A stretch of DNA of 64,000 nt from Bacteroides sp. OM05-12 (lineage in GTDB: Bacteria > Bacteroidota > Bacteroidia > Bacteroidales > Bacteroidaceae). Both the position numbers and the translations under genes were made by a program. The notes under the pieces are model-generated. The model saw only the letters and a program-made list of their open reading frames with translations, was not told the origin of the DNA and ran no database searches. Positions 26,732 through 36,345 of this stretch are shown piece by piece; position 1 is the stretch's first letter, and every line of letters begins with the position of its first letter. The stretch is from assembly GCF_003438995.1 (NCBI RefSeq), contig NZ_QSUN01000005.1, positions 1 to 64,000 on the forward strand, written 5' to 3'.

Positions 26732-28039
26732 ATGATAAAACTCTATTTTAAACAAGCGTGGCGGTTATTGAAACAGAATAAGCTGTTCAGCAGTATCTAT
26801 ATAATAGGTACGGGACTGGCTATCTCCACAGTGATGGTACTCGCTATCATCTATTACGTAAAGATAGCACCGATATATCCGGAAGTGAATCGGGATAGAA
26901 CTCTATGCCAAGAGACACTTAGACTTGAAAATACAAAAGGTTCGATGCAGATGGGATTTGTATCTGTAAAAGCGATGAATGAGATTTTCTATCCGTTGCA
27001 AACACCGGAGGCTGTAACAGCCATAATCCCCGCTATGGAAGGAAATGTTACGATACCGGTTACGATGGAGGATATTCCTATCTTGGCAATTGCTACGGAC
27101 AGCGCCTACTGGAGGGTATTCGGATTCTCATTTATTGAAGGCAAACCTTTTACGGGAAGTGATGTTCGTTCCGGAATAAACGTTGCGGTTATTTCTGATA
27201 TTCTTGCCAGGAAAGTATTTGGCTCGGACAGTGCTTTGGGAAAAACTATAACGGTCGACTTTTATGACTATCGTGTGTGCGGTGTTGTCCGCTCTCCTTC
27301 TTATATCACTCCGAATAGTTATGCGGAGGTATGGATTCCGTATACTCGTTTATTTGATAACCGTTATGAACTACAAAGAGGTGATGACCCTTGGAGAAGT
27401 TGGTTCGGTAGTTTCAAGGTGTACATGTTGGCACATTCTTCGAATGACTTCAAGGCCATACGAAAAGAAATAAATGAAAGAATTGCAAAACAGAATACAG
27501 TGGATATCACTATGGTGATGAGTACAGACGGATATCCGGACGAACAATGGCAAACCATGTATCGTGAATTATCCGATTATGACTCTGATTGGAATACAGG
27601 ATTAAAGAAAACGGTGGCGATGTTTCTTTTATTGTTGCTGATTCCTGCCGTTAATCTTTCCGGTATTATCTATTCCCGTATGGATAAGAGAATAGGAGAA
27701 ATGGGTGTCCGTAAGGCTTTTGGAGCACGCAGGTATTCGTTATTCAATCAGATGATTTTCGAGAACCTGATATTGACTTGCTTAGGCGGACTGTTTGGGC
27801 TGTTGCTCTCTTATCTGATTATTGTTTTCTCTCAGGACTGGATATTCGATATTATGACAGAATATGTGGAGGTGGTACATGATGAGGCTAAAGTTTCTTT
27901 ATCATTGTCCATGTTGCTTAATCCTACTGTCTTTACCGTGACTTTTCTATCCTGTTTGGTTTTAAATCTCTTTTCGGCGATGTTTCCTGTGTGGAGACTG
28001 ATGCGTAAGAACATTGTAGAATCTTTAAATACGAAATGA
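26732..28039 (+). CDS. FtsX/MacB-like ABC permease, type A, first copy
   Basis: The 435-residue protein has an N-terminal transmembrane helix (about 20-42), a large MacB-like periplasmic domain (about 45-285) and three C-terminal helices. The conserved FtsX coupling segment is present (SRMDKRIGEMGVRKAFGARR near 315-335). Type A proteins in this cluster begin MIKxYFKQA and end in a short NIVEA/L tail. The gene is 28 bases after the adaptor and 2 bases before the next permease. The substrate is unknown. Confidence 0.88.
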   Translation: MIKLYFKQAWRLLKQNKLFSSIYIIGTGLAISTVMVLAIIYYVKIAPIYPEVNRDRTLCQETLRLENTKGSMQMGFVSVKAMNEIFYPLQTPEAVTAIIPAMEGNVTIPVTMEDIPILAIATDSAYWRVFGFSFIEGKPFTGSDVRSGINVAVISDILARKVFGSDSALGKTITVDFYDYRVCGVVRSPSYITPNSYAEVWIPYTRLFDNRYELQRGDDPWRSWFGSFKVYMLAHSSNDFKAIRKEINERIAKQNTVDITMVMSTDGYPDEQWQTMYRELSDYDSDWNTGLKKTVAMFLLLLLIPAVNLSGIIYSRMDKRIGEMGVRKAFGARRYSLFNQMIFENLILTCLGGLFGLLLSYLIIVFSQDWIFDIMTEYVEVVHDEAKVSLSLSMLLNPTVFTVTFLSCLVLNLFSAMFPVWRLMRKNIVESLNTK

Positions 28040-28040
28040 T

Positions 28041-29330
28041 ATGGGGGGAACGATATTAAGACAGATGTGGCATCAGCGTAAACTCAATCTCTGGATTATG
28101 ACGGGATTGGTGCTGATAACGGTGGTTGTTTGGTTTATCATTGACCCGTTGTTCGTGTTGTGTTACAATCGTTGGGCGGTCTCCGATGGTTTTAATGCGG
28201 ATAATCTTTATGTTCTTTCTATAAGACAGTATCCGGAACATTCCGGTTTCTACCATGAAGATGAAACCGATTCCACCCAAGTATTGACGGATTTTCATCG
28301 TATTTTGGATATTCTGAAACAACAACCGGACGTAGACGCTTATACGGTTGTGGACGACGCTGCTTATCCCTTTTGTGATTGGTATAACTACAGGGATATA
28401 AGTAGGTATGAGAACGACTCGATGGGGATTTCAATTCAGTTTATGAACTATTATGGTGAAGGGGATTATTTCCGGACTCTCCGTATTCGTTCGGCGGTGG
28501 ACGGGAGCTTTTTGCCGGAGTCTGCACCGGGCACCGTGTATGTGTCGGAGAATATGGTAGATTCCTTTATCGGGAAAGGGAATGTCATAGGTAAAGAACT
28601 GGCTGAGATAGATGGAGAAACCTATAAAGTGGCGGGAATCGTTCAAAACGTGAAAGTATCTACCTACGAATTGCCCGGAGCTTTGGTCTATTGCCCGAAT
28701 GGAAAAGTCGATGAAAAGTATATCGGTGAGAATGGTTTTATAAAGATTGTGTTTCGGGTTAAAGACGATGCTCTGAAAGGAGTCTCTTTCAAGGATTACC
28801 GGAAAAAGATGACGAAGTTGTTAAGATCAGGTATTTTGTATACGGAGATGAAGCCGTTTGATAAGATCCGGCAGAATTATGAGATTGCTTATGGTGTTAC
28901 CAATAAATTCAGGGTACAAACCTTTCTGATGTTTTTCTTCCTGTCGAATATGCTGTTGGGTATTATCGGCACATTTTGGTTCCGTTGCCGTGCCCGTCAA
29001 GAGGAAATCGGTTTACGGATGGCTTTAGGGTGTACAAGGAAAAGGATAGCGTTATGGTTTTTCACTGAGGGTTTTATATTGTCCACTTTGGCAGTTGTTA
29101 TCGGAGTGTTTATTGTCATTCAATGGATCTATTTTGAAGGGATGTACAGAACCAGCGGACATATGTTCTTTGTGGGAAAGGGTTATCTTACGGATAGTGT
29201 GATGTTGCACTTCTGGTGTGTCTTTTGGATTACTTATCCATTGATATTACTGACTGTGGCGGCAGGAACGTTTTTTCCGGCTTGGATTGCAACGAAGGTT
29301 AATCCGGCGGATACATTGAAAACAGAATGA
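28041..29330 (+). CDS. FtsX/MacB-like ABC permease, type B, first copy
   Basis: This 429-residue permease has an N-terminal helix (LWIMTGLVLITVVVWFII), a periplasmic domain, and C-terminal helices with GIIGTFWFRCRARQEEIGLR followed by MALGCTRKR. It ends VNPADTLKTE, the type-B tail. It differs from the type A neighbour in its RQMWHQRKLN start. It starts 2 bases after the preceding stop, so the two are probably coupled and may form a heterodimer. Confidence 0.87.
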   Translation: MGGTILRQMWHQRKLNLWIMTGLVLITVVVWFIIDPLFVLCYNRWAVSDGFNADNLYVLSIRQYPEHSGFYHEDETDSTQVLTDFHRILDILKQQPDVDAYTVVDDAAYPFCDWYNYRDISRYENDSMGISIQFMNYYGEGDYFRTLRIRSAVDGSFLPESAPGTVYVSENMVDSFIGKGNVIGKELAEIDGETYKVAGIVQNVKVSTYELPGALVYCPNGKVDEKYIGENGFIKIVFRVKDDALKGVSFKDYRKKMTKLLRSGILYTEMKPFDKIRQNYEIAYGVTNKFRVQTFLMFFFLSNMLLGIIGTFWFRCRARQEEIGLRMALGCTRKRIALWFFTEGFILSTLAVVIGVFIVIQWIYFEGMYRTSGHMFFVGKGYLTDSVMLHFWCVFWITYPLILLTVAAGTFFPAWIATKVNPADTLKTE

Positions 29331-29343
29331 AACAGGAAAGAAT

Positions 29344-30597
29344 ATGGTGAAACAATATTTTAAACAGGCATTCATGCAGTTTCGTCAGAATCGTTTTTAC
29401 AGTATTCTGATTATAATAAGTACTTCTGTCAGCATTGCTTTTGCGATGGTTGCTTATATGGCTTATAGTTTGGGTAGTGATGATTTGCCCCCTGAAGTGC
29501 ATCGTTCCAACTCTTTTTATTCGGATGACGCGTGGAGTTACCGGACGGATAATCAATCGAACATGAATTCCGGTATGTGCATGAAAACGGCGAAAGCCAT
29601 TGCCGACTCTTTGACCTCGGCACAACTGGTCAGCTTTCATACGAGGAATTACCCGCGCACTTGTCAGAGCATGGGTGGTGAAGGAGACCGGAAGAGACGC
29701 CGTGTCCGTATGGTGGACAGGGAGTGGTGGTCGCTCTTTCAGTATGATTTTCTTTTCGGTCGCCCTTTTCTGAAAGAGGAGTATGATGCGGGGAGTAAGG
29801 TAGCAGTCATAACGGAACGGACAGCCAGAGAGGTGTTTCACACGGACAATGCGGTGGGAAGGACTTTATTGGTCAATTTTATCCCTTATACTATATGCGG
29901 TGTCGTAAGGGATGTCAGTTCACAGTTTTCCATTGCCTATTGTGAGGTATGGACAAATCTTTCTTCCACTACTGAGTATGAAGCGATGTATGGTAGTGAG
30001 TATGTTGCCGGTGAGATACGTTTCATCGTTGTGGCAAAAGACGGGAAATGTGAAGAATTGGGACAAGAGATAGAACAGAGAATAGATAAGTTCAACCAAA
30101 CGTTACGTGAAACGACTTTTGAGGCAAACATGAGATCCCATACGGACTATACGTTTTATAGCCTGTTTGAAATGTCTCCTATGGTGATGTATTTCCTTTT
30201 GGCATGTATCTTTCTTATTATTCCCGCCATGAGCATTTCCGGATTGGTCTATTCTATTCTGAGCAAACGTTTCTCGGAGATTGGAATCAGGAAAGCGTAT
30301 GGTGCTTCCGCCCGTTCTGTTATATGGCAATTCCTGAATGAGAACTTCTTGCTGACTTTAGTTGGAGGACTGCTCGGCGTTCTGCTTTCTTTTGGTGCAC
30401 TTTATCTCTTTCGGGGATGGTTGCTGGGCGTTTCGTTTGCGTATTCGTCGGATTTGCAAATGGAGTGGTGGATGTTTTTCCGTCCTGTTGTTTTTGTCAT
30501 TGCTTTTTCCTTATGCTTATTATTTAATTTGTTTTCAGCTCTGTTCCCTGTATGGTATGTCTCAGGTAAAAACATTGTAGAAGCATTAAAAGATTAA
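29344..30597 (+). CDS. FtsX/MacB-like ABC permease, type A, second copy
   Basis: The 417-residue protein begins MVKQYFKQAFMQFRQNRFYS and carries the type A coupling block SKRFSEIGIRKAYGASAR, with GGLLGVLLSF in the next helix. One N-terminal and three C-terminal transmembrane helices flank a MacB-like periplasmic domain. It sits 13 bases after the first type B gene and forms the second A-B pair with the next gene. Confidence 0.87.
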   Translation: MVKQYFKQAFMQFRQNRFYSILIIISTSVSIAFAMVAYMAYSLGSDDLPPEVHRSNSFYSDDAWSYRTDNQSNMNSGMCMKTAKAIADSLTSAQLVSFHTRNYPRTCQSMGGEGDRKRRRVRMVDREWWSLFQYDFLFGRPFLKEEYDAGSKVAVITERTAREVFHTDNAVGRTLLVNFIPYTICGVVRDVSSQFSIAYCEVWTNLSSTTEYEAMYGSEYVAGEIRFIVVAKDGKCEELGQEIEQRIDKFNQTLRETTFEANMRSHTDYTFYSLFEMSPMVMYFLLACIFLIIPAMSISGLVYSILSKRFSEIGIRKAYGASARSVIWQFLNENFLLTLVGGLLGVLLSFGALYLFRGWLLGVSFAYSSDLQMEWWMFFRPVVFVIAFSLCLLFNLFSALFPVWYVSGKNIVEALKD

Positions 30598-30603
30598 TTC
30601 AGT

Positions 30604-31824
30604 ATGATAACAGCATTAATAAAACGAATTTGGTGCCAACGCCGTGCAAACGGATGGATATTTGCGGAACTGTTTCTGGTGTTCATCATATTATGGTATG
30701 TGATTGACTTTCTGATCAGCTCGTTTATCTGTACGAGTGAACCGAAAGGCTATGACACGCATCATGTTTATCACGTTTCCATATCCGTTAATCCGAAGAT
30801 GGCCGGTAACGAGGACGGTTGGGAGGATAACTATCTCTATGCCTTGAAACTGATAAAAGAATATCCGGGTGTGGAGTCGGTTTGCTATTATAGTGGAACT
30901 GTTCCTTATGAAGACGGTGGTGAGATTATACAATCATATACGGTGGATAGTACCCGTGCTATAACTGCTTATATCCGCTATGTGAGTAAGGACTTTTTTG
31001 ATGTGTTCCGGGTTGATGTTCCCAATGTTGATTTGAGCTATTGGGATGTAGCTTCTTATCCCGTTCCGGCCGTTGTGAGTAAAGACCTTGCGGATTCAAT
31101 TTTCATGGAAACTCCCCGATTAGGTCAGGCGTTTGCCGATTATTATGTTCCGGAAAAGAAGTATACGGTTGCAGGTGTTGCCGCTCCTACCAAATTGACT
31201 GAATATGACCGTTATTCTCCTCTTATCTATGTCCCGGTAGAGAAATGGATGTTGAGCCTTCCTTATTGGGTTCCGATTGTTGCTATTCGTGTGAGTCCGG
31301 AGGTAGAAGAGGGATTTGCCGATCGTTTTATGAAAGATATGCGCCGTCGTCTCGATATCGGGGCACTTTATCTATCGCAGATACGTTCGAATGACGAAGT
31401 AAAGGCCATCTACGATACACAGATAAACAACTATATCCGAAGCGCTTATGCCATCATCTCTTTCTTTGTTTTCAATGTCTTTTTAAGTATTATGGGAACT
31501 TTTTGGTTCCGCACGAGACGGCGGAGAAGTGAAATAGGACTGCGGATGGCAATGGGAGCCTCTAAAAAGAGTATCGGAAGCGAGCTGTGTGGAGAAGGAA
31601 TTTGTCTTTTAGTCTTGGCTGTGATCCCGGCACTTATAGTGTGTTTTAATATGTATTGGGCGGATTTGACGGTAAATATGTTGTCGGATGCTACTCCTGC
31701 ACGCTTTCTATCAGGTATTGCGATTACATTTTCTTTGTTGGCGGCTATGATTCTTATAAGCATCTGGTATCCTGCTTATCAGGCTATGAAGATAGAGCCT
31801 GCCGAAACTTTGCATGAAGAATAA
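30604..31824 (+). CDS. FtsX/MacB-like ABC permease, type B, second copy
   Basis: The 406-residue protein has the type-B N-terminus (IKRIWCQRRANGWIFAELFL), coupling block FRTRRRRSEIGLRMAMGASK, and the tail YPAYQAMKIEPAETLHEE. It is 6 bases downstream of its type A partner and 23 bases upstream of the ATPase gene, with a ribosome-binding region in between. Confidence 0.87.
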   Translation: MITALIKRIWCQRRANGWIFAELFLVFIILWYVIDFLISSFICTSEPKGYDTHHVYHVSISVNPKMAGNEDGWEDNYLYALKLIKEYPGVESVCYYSGTVPYEDGGEIIQSYTVDSTRAITAYIRYVSKDFFDVFRVDVPNVDLSYWDVASYPVPAVVSKDLADSIFMETPRLGQAFADYYVPEKKYTVAGVAAPTKLTEYDRYSPLIYVPVEKWMLSLPYWVPIVAIRVSPEVEEGFADRFMKDMRRRLDIGALYLSQIRSNDEVKAIYDTQINNYIRSAYAIISFFVFNVFLSIMGTFWFRTRRRRSEIGLRMAMGASKKSIGSELCGEGICLLVLAVIPALIVCFNMYWADLTVNMLSDATPARFLSGIAITFSLLAAMILISIWYPAYQAMKIEPAETLHEE

Positions 31825-31847
31825 TCAAACAATAAAAATAAACTATT

Positions 31848-32516
31848 ATGATTAAGTTAACGAATTTAAGTAAGATCTATCGTACGGACGAGATAGAGAC
31901 CGTAGCATTGGAGAACGTGAATATGGAAGTGGCTAAAGGTGAATTCCTGAGTGTGATGGGACCGTCCGGATGTGGCAAGTCTACCTTGCTCAACGTTATG
32001 GGTTTGCTGGATACGCCTACTACCGGCACGGTTGAGATTGCAGGTATCAATACAACGGAAATGAAGCGTGACAAGGACTTGGCTGCTTTCCGTAACCGTA
32101 AGCTCGGCTTTGTTTTTCAGAGTTTTCATCTGATAAACTCTTTGAATGTACTTGATAATGTGGAGCTGCCCTTGCTTTACCGTAAGGTAGGCAGTACGGA
32201 ACGCAGAAGGCTTGCTACTGAGGTTTTGGAACGCGTTGGCCTTACTCACCGTATGCGCCATTTTCCTACACAGCTTTCCGGCGGACAGTGTCAGCGTGTG
32301 GCGATAGCCCGTGCCCTTATCGGGAATCCGGAGATTATCCTTGCCGATGAGCCTACGGGTAATCTTGATTCCAAGATGGGTGCGGAGGTAATGGAGATTC
32401 TTCACCGCTTGAATAAAGAGGACGGACGAACGATTGTGATGGTGACGCACAATGAAGAACAGGCAAAGCAGACATCGAGAGTCGTTCGTTTCTTCGACGG
32501 TAGGCAAGTGCTATAA
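31848..32516 (+). CDS. LolD/MacB-type ABC ATPase
   Basis: The 222-residue nucleotide-binding subunit has all motifs: Walker A GPSGCGKST (38-46), Q-loop Q91 in FVFQSFHL, signature LSGGQ (143-147), Walker B ILADEPTGNLD (D167, E168) and switch histidine in MVTHNEEQ. It belongs to the group that powers MacB, LolCDE, BceAB and FtsEX systems by mechanotransmission rather than through-membrane transport. It is the only ATPase encoded among eight permeases, so it presumably serves all of them. Confidence 0.95.
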   Translation: MIKLTNLSKIYRTDEIETVALENVNMEVAKGEFLSVMGPSGCGKSTLLNVMGLLDTPTTGTVEIAGINTTEMKRDKDLAAFRNRKLGFVFQSFHLINSLNVLDNVELPLLYRKVGSTERRRLATEVLERVGLTHRMRHFPTQLSGGQCQRVAIARALIGNPEIILADEPTGNLDSKMGAEVMEILHRLNKEDGRTIVMVTHNEEQAKQTSRVVRFFDGRQVL

Positions 32517-32532
32517 ATACATAGAGACAAAT

Positions 32533-33786
32533 ATGATTAAACAATATATCAAACAGGCTTTTTATCTGCTGAAAGAGAATAAGTTGATTAGCTTTATCTC
32601 GATTGTGGGAACGGCATTTGCCATTGCGATGATTATGGTGATTACCATTCTGTTTCAGATAAAGAATGCGGATTATCGTCCGGAGGTGAACCGTAGCCGT
32701 ACGCTTTATATCCAGTTTGGCGAGAGTTTTATGAAAGACAATCCGGAGAGACGAAATTCGATAAACTTTTTCCTTTCCCTTGATTTTATGAAGGAGTGCA
32801 TCTTGCCTTTAAAGACTCCCGAGCGGGTAACTCTTGTGTCCAGAATGAATGTACCTTTGTCTATTCCTTCCGGTGATGAACGTATTCCCGGTATGGTCAA
32901 GTATACGGATACATCCTTTGACGGCTTTTATGATTTTAATTATCTGGCAGGAGGAATGTTTTCTGAAGCAGATTTCCAGTCCGGTGTAAAGAAAGCGGTG
33001 ATAAGGGAATATGTTGCCCGGCAGTTGTTTCATACGACGGATGTTGTCGGTAGGGAAATTTATATAGACGGCATACCGTTTACTGTTTGCGGAGTTATAG
33101 AGAATTTCTCCAGATGGGCTTCTTTTGCTTTTGCTGATGTATATGCTCCTTATACGTATAGGGAACAGTGGTGGGGTGGTAATGAACAAATTCAGGGTAA
33201 TTTTACTGCGATGATTCTTGCTAAATCTCCGGATGATTTTGAAGCGATACGTAGAGAGATTAATATGGCTGTAGAACGTTTCAATCAACATCAGACTACG
33301 TATACTATCGGCTTACGTGAACAACCTTATTCTCATTTCCAACAACTGTTTTTCCGTTGGGGTGACGGACTGCCGGATGTGACCGAGAATGTGACGAGAT
33401 ATGGTATTATCTTATTGATATTGTTGCTTGTCCCGGCTATAAATCTGTCAGGGCTTACCCTGTCGAGGATGCAACGACGGATGGAAGAAATCGGTGTTCG
33501 CAAAGCTTTCGGGGCTACACGTTGGCAGTTGATGAATCAGGTCTTGTCGGAGAATCTGTTATTGACCTTATTGGGTGGATTATTGGGTTTGGTACTTTCT
33601 TATATCGCCTTGTTTTTAATGAAAGACTGGCTATTGGACGGCGGTAAGTTTATTTCTTTCGAGATGATCGCTTCACCGTTGATTTTCTTATTGGCTTTCT
33701 TGTTTTGCTTACTGATGAATCTGCTTAGTGCAGGAATACCGGCATGGAGTGTAGCTCGCAAGAATATAACAGATGCACTTAAATAA
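32533..33786 (+). CDS. FtsX/MacB-like ABC permease, type A, third copy
   Basis: This 417-residue protein has the type A start MIKQYIKQAFYLLKENKLIS. The ATG at 32533 is chosen because the longer frame overlaps the ATPase gene and lacks a conserved start. Coupling block: RMQRRMEEIGVRKAFGATR, then GGLLGLVLSY. One N-terminal and three C-terminal helices surround the periplasmic domain. It starts 16 bases after the ATPase stop. Confidence 0.87.
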   Translation: MIKQYIKQAFYLLKENKLISFISIVGTAFAIAMIMVITILFQIKNADYRPEVNRSRTLYIQFGESFMKDNPERRNSINFFLSLDFMKECILPLKTPERVTLVSRMNVPLSIPSGDERIPGMVKYTDTSFDGFYDFNYLAGGMFSEADFQSGVKKAVIREYVARQLFHTTDVVGREIYIDGIPFTVCGVIENFSRWASFAFADVYAPYTYREQWWGGNEQIQGNFTAMILAKSPDDFEAIRREINMAVERFNQHQTTYTIGLREQPYSHFQQLFFRWGDGLPDVTENVTRYGIILLILLLVPAINLSGLTLSRMQRRMEEIGVRKAFGATRWQLMNQVLSENLLLTLLGGLLGLVLSYIALFLMKDWLLDGGKFISFEMIASPLIFLLAFLFCLLMNLLSAGIPAWSVARKNITDALK

Positions 33787-33797
33787 CTGACACGGAT

Positions 33798-35015
33798 ATG
33801 ATAAAGAATATATTAAAACAGTTGTGGAACCAACGGCGGTCGAATTTCTGGATTGCACTGGAGATAGCGCTTGTATTTGTTTTTCTGTGGTTTATACTAA
33901 ACTTTATATTTAAACAATATGAGGCGTTTAATCGTCCGATGGGATTTAATATCGAAGACGTTTATGAAGTGAAGATTAACAATCTGCCGGCTTCTGCTGC
34001 GAACTATGTAAAACAGGAGGAATTTGGAACTACTTCCAATGAGGATCTTTTAACATTATTGAGCCGTCTGCGTAGGGTAGAAGGGATAGAGGCTGTAGCA
34101 CCCACTTCATGTTCCAGACCTTACAGCGGTTGCAATGGTACTCGTATGTTTGCATCTATTCATGGAACGGATACGATAGCAAGGGGGGGAATGTTTCGTG
34201 TTGTAACTCCGGAATATTTTGATGTCTTCCGTATACTGACACCGCAAGGCATTCCTGCCGGGCATGAGAATAATATCATGCTTGTGCTTTCAAAGAATCT
34301 GGCAGATACTTTGCAAGTGGCAAGGGGAGATTCGGCATATCTGACTTTTAGTGAGACGGATTGGAGACCTTTGGTTGTGGGTGTCAGCACGGAGATGCGC
34401 TATGCGGAAACCTGGCCTGATTTGGATAACGGGTTCTTAGTCTTGCCGGAGGCAACCTTTGTAGGGGAAAGATGGCCGGATGAAATATGTGTACGTCTGA
34501 ATCATGGTCTATCGGAAGATCAACGCACTGCCCTTTGGGAACAGGTGAAACAAGTTTGCCGTATCAATAATCTTTCCTATTTTTATAATACACCTTTCGA
34601 AAAGATGCGTGAGAACTATTTGCGTAATGCGACAGACGAGGTTAAGGCGCAATGTTGGTATGCCGTCTTTTTGTTGATAAACATATTCTTGGGCGTTATC
34701 GGTACGTTCTGGTTTCGCACACTGCATCGTCGGGGTGAGATCGGGCTTCGCATTGCTATGGGGGCAACACGTACTTCTATCTTTAGTTTCCTGATAGGGG
34801 AAGGGATATTGCTCCTGACTGTGATAACTCCTGTTGCTATTGTCCTTATGTTCAATATCGTTCATTTTTTAATAGAAGACACATCGATACTGACTTTTAT
34901 TACAGGATGTGTAGTTACATGGGTATTAATAGCGGTCATGATGTTTCTGGGTATCTGGTATCCTGCCTATCAGGCAATGAAGATAGAACCCGCCGAGGCA
35001 TTGCATGACGAGTAA
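33798..35015 (+). CDS. FtsX/MacB-like ABC permease, type B, third copy
   Basis: This 405-residue protein opens with MIKNILKQLWNQRRSNFWIA and a strong transmembrane helix. The coupling block is FRTLHRRGEIGLRIAMGATR and the tail is YPAYQAMKIEPAEALHDE, nearly the same as that of the gene at 36346. It follows its type A partner by 11 bases. Confidence 0.87.
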   Translation: MIKNILKQLWNQRRSNFWIALEIALVFVFLWFILNFIFKQYEAFNRPMGFNIEDVYEVKINNLPASAANYVKQEEFGTTSNEDLLTLLSRLRRVEGIEAVAPTSCSRPYSGCNGTRMFASIHGTDTIARGGMFRVVTPEYFDVFRILTPQGIPAGHENNIMLVLSKNLADTLQVARGDSAYLTFSETDWRPLVVGVSTEMRYAETWPDLDNGFLVLPEATFVGERWPDEICVRLNHGLSEDQRTALWEQVKQVCRINNLSYFYNTPFEKMRENYLRNATDEVKAQCWYAVFLLINIFLGVIGTFWFRTLHRRGEIGLRIAMGATRTSIFSFLIGEGILLLTVITPVAIVLMFNIVHFLIEDTSILTFITGCVVTWVLIAVMMFLGIWYPAYQAMKIEPAEALHDE

Positions 35016-35038
35016 TGAATTTATAAATAAGAATCCTC

Positions 35039-36331
35039 ATGATTAAACACTATTTTATGCAGGCTTTATCGCAACTGCGCCAGCAACCTATCATTGGTGT
35101 TGTAAACGTGTTGGGAACGATGCTTGCTATCTTTCTCATCATGCTGGTAGTGATGATACAGCAAGTGAAAGTAGCACCTTTCCCGCCGGAGAGTAATCGT
35201 GACAGATTGCTTCATGTGCAGGGTGCGAGCATTGTCAGAGCAAGTACAGGGAACGGAATCGGTAATGGTGGGATGAGTGTACAGACGGCTAAGGAGTGTT
35301 ATAAGTCTTTGGAAACGCCCGAGGCAGTGTCTATTTATAGCGGTTATGCCGTGACTGTTCCAGTCTCCATACCTAAAAAACCGGCTATCAGTTCGAAACT
35401 TTTACAGACAGATGAGGCTTTCTGGCAGATATTTAACTTTACTTTTATAGATGGGAGCCCCTATGATAAGGCCATTTTTGAAGCGGGGCAACCTGTTGCG
35501 GTTATTACGGAAAGTATTGCCCGTGCTTTGTTTGGTATGGTTACTGTGGTAGGAAAAGAATTTCAGTTGAATTATGCTCCTTATCGGGTGATTGGCGTAG
35601 TAAAAGATGTATCAACATTGGCAAATACAGCTTATAGTCAGATCTGGATTCCTTATACTTCGACTGATATTGCAGAAGATACGTGGGTACATGGACATAT
35701 GGGAGCAATGAGCGTTGTGATTCTTGCATATAGTCAGCGTGACTTTGCTGCCATTCGTCAGGAGGCTAAAAAGAAATTGGAAACTTATAATGCGATTCTG
35801 GAAAAAGAAGACTATAAGTTTATAGATCGTAATCGTCCTTATGATCAGGAGAAACAGTCGATTGCTTTCGGGGCGAACTGGGAACCGGATTTAAGAGCAG
35901 AACGTTGTGACCGAATTATCGTGTTACTTGTTCTGTTATTTATCCCGGCTATTAATCTTGGGAGTATGACGCAGAGTCGTTTACGTCAACGAGTGTCGGA
36001 AATAGGAATTCGTCGTGCTTTCGGTTGTACCCGTTTGGAAATAATGGGTCGTATTATAATGGAGAACTTCATTGTCACTTTGTTGGCAGGAGTTCTCGGT
36101 TTATTGTTTAGTTTGGGTTTTGCCTATTGGGGAGCTGATTTCTTGTTTATGCAGCCTTTCAGTGATGCGTCAATACCGACTATGGTGAATGGTACTATCT
36201 TATTTCATATTTCTACTTTTTTGTATGCATTGTTGTTTTGCTTCATTTTGAATTTGCTTAACAGTGGAATCCCTGCCTGGAGAGCTTCAAAAATCGGTAT
36301 TGTAAAAGCCTTAGCAGGGAAGTTACATTAG
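35039..36331 (+). CDS. FtsX/MacB-like ABC permease, type A, fourth copy
   Basis: The 430-residue protein is the most divergent type A copy. It starts MIKHYFMQALSQLRQQPIIG, has the coupling block SRLRQRVSEIGIRRAFGCTR and helices with GVLGLLFSLGFAYWG. The periplasmic domain is MacB-like. It is 23 bases downstream of the third type B gene. Confidence 0.86.
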   Translation: MIKHYFMQALSQLRQQPIIGVVNVLGTMLAIFLIMLVVMIQQVKVAPFPPESNRDRLLHVQGASIVRASTGNGIGNGGMSVQTAKECYKSLETPEAVSIYSGYAVTVPVSIPKKPAISSKLLQTDEAFWQIFNFTFIDGSPYDKAIFEAGQPVAVITESIARALFGMVTVVGKEFQLNYAPYRVIGVVKDVSTLANTAYSQIWIPYTSTDIAEDTWVHGHMGAMSVVILAYSQRDFAAIRQEAKKKLETYNAILEKEDYKFIDRNRPYDQEKQSIAFGANWEPDLRAERCDRIIVLLVLLFIPAINLGSMTQSRLRQRVSEIGIRRAFGCTRLEIMGRIIMENFIVTLLAGVLGLLFSLGFAYWGADFLFMQPFSDASIPTMVNGTILFHISTFLYALLFCFILNLLNSGIPAWRASKIGIVKALAGKLH

Positions 36332-36345
36332 AAACAGGAAAGAAT

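Noticed and set aside
32452..32532. Extended start of the third type A permease overlapping the ATPase gene
   Set aside because: The extra residues are not like the other type A permeases, all of which begin MxKxYxKQA-like; the ATG at 32533 gives that start.
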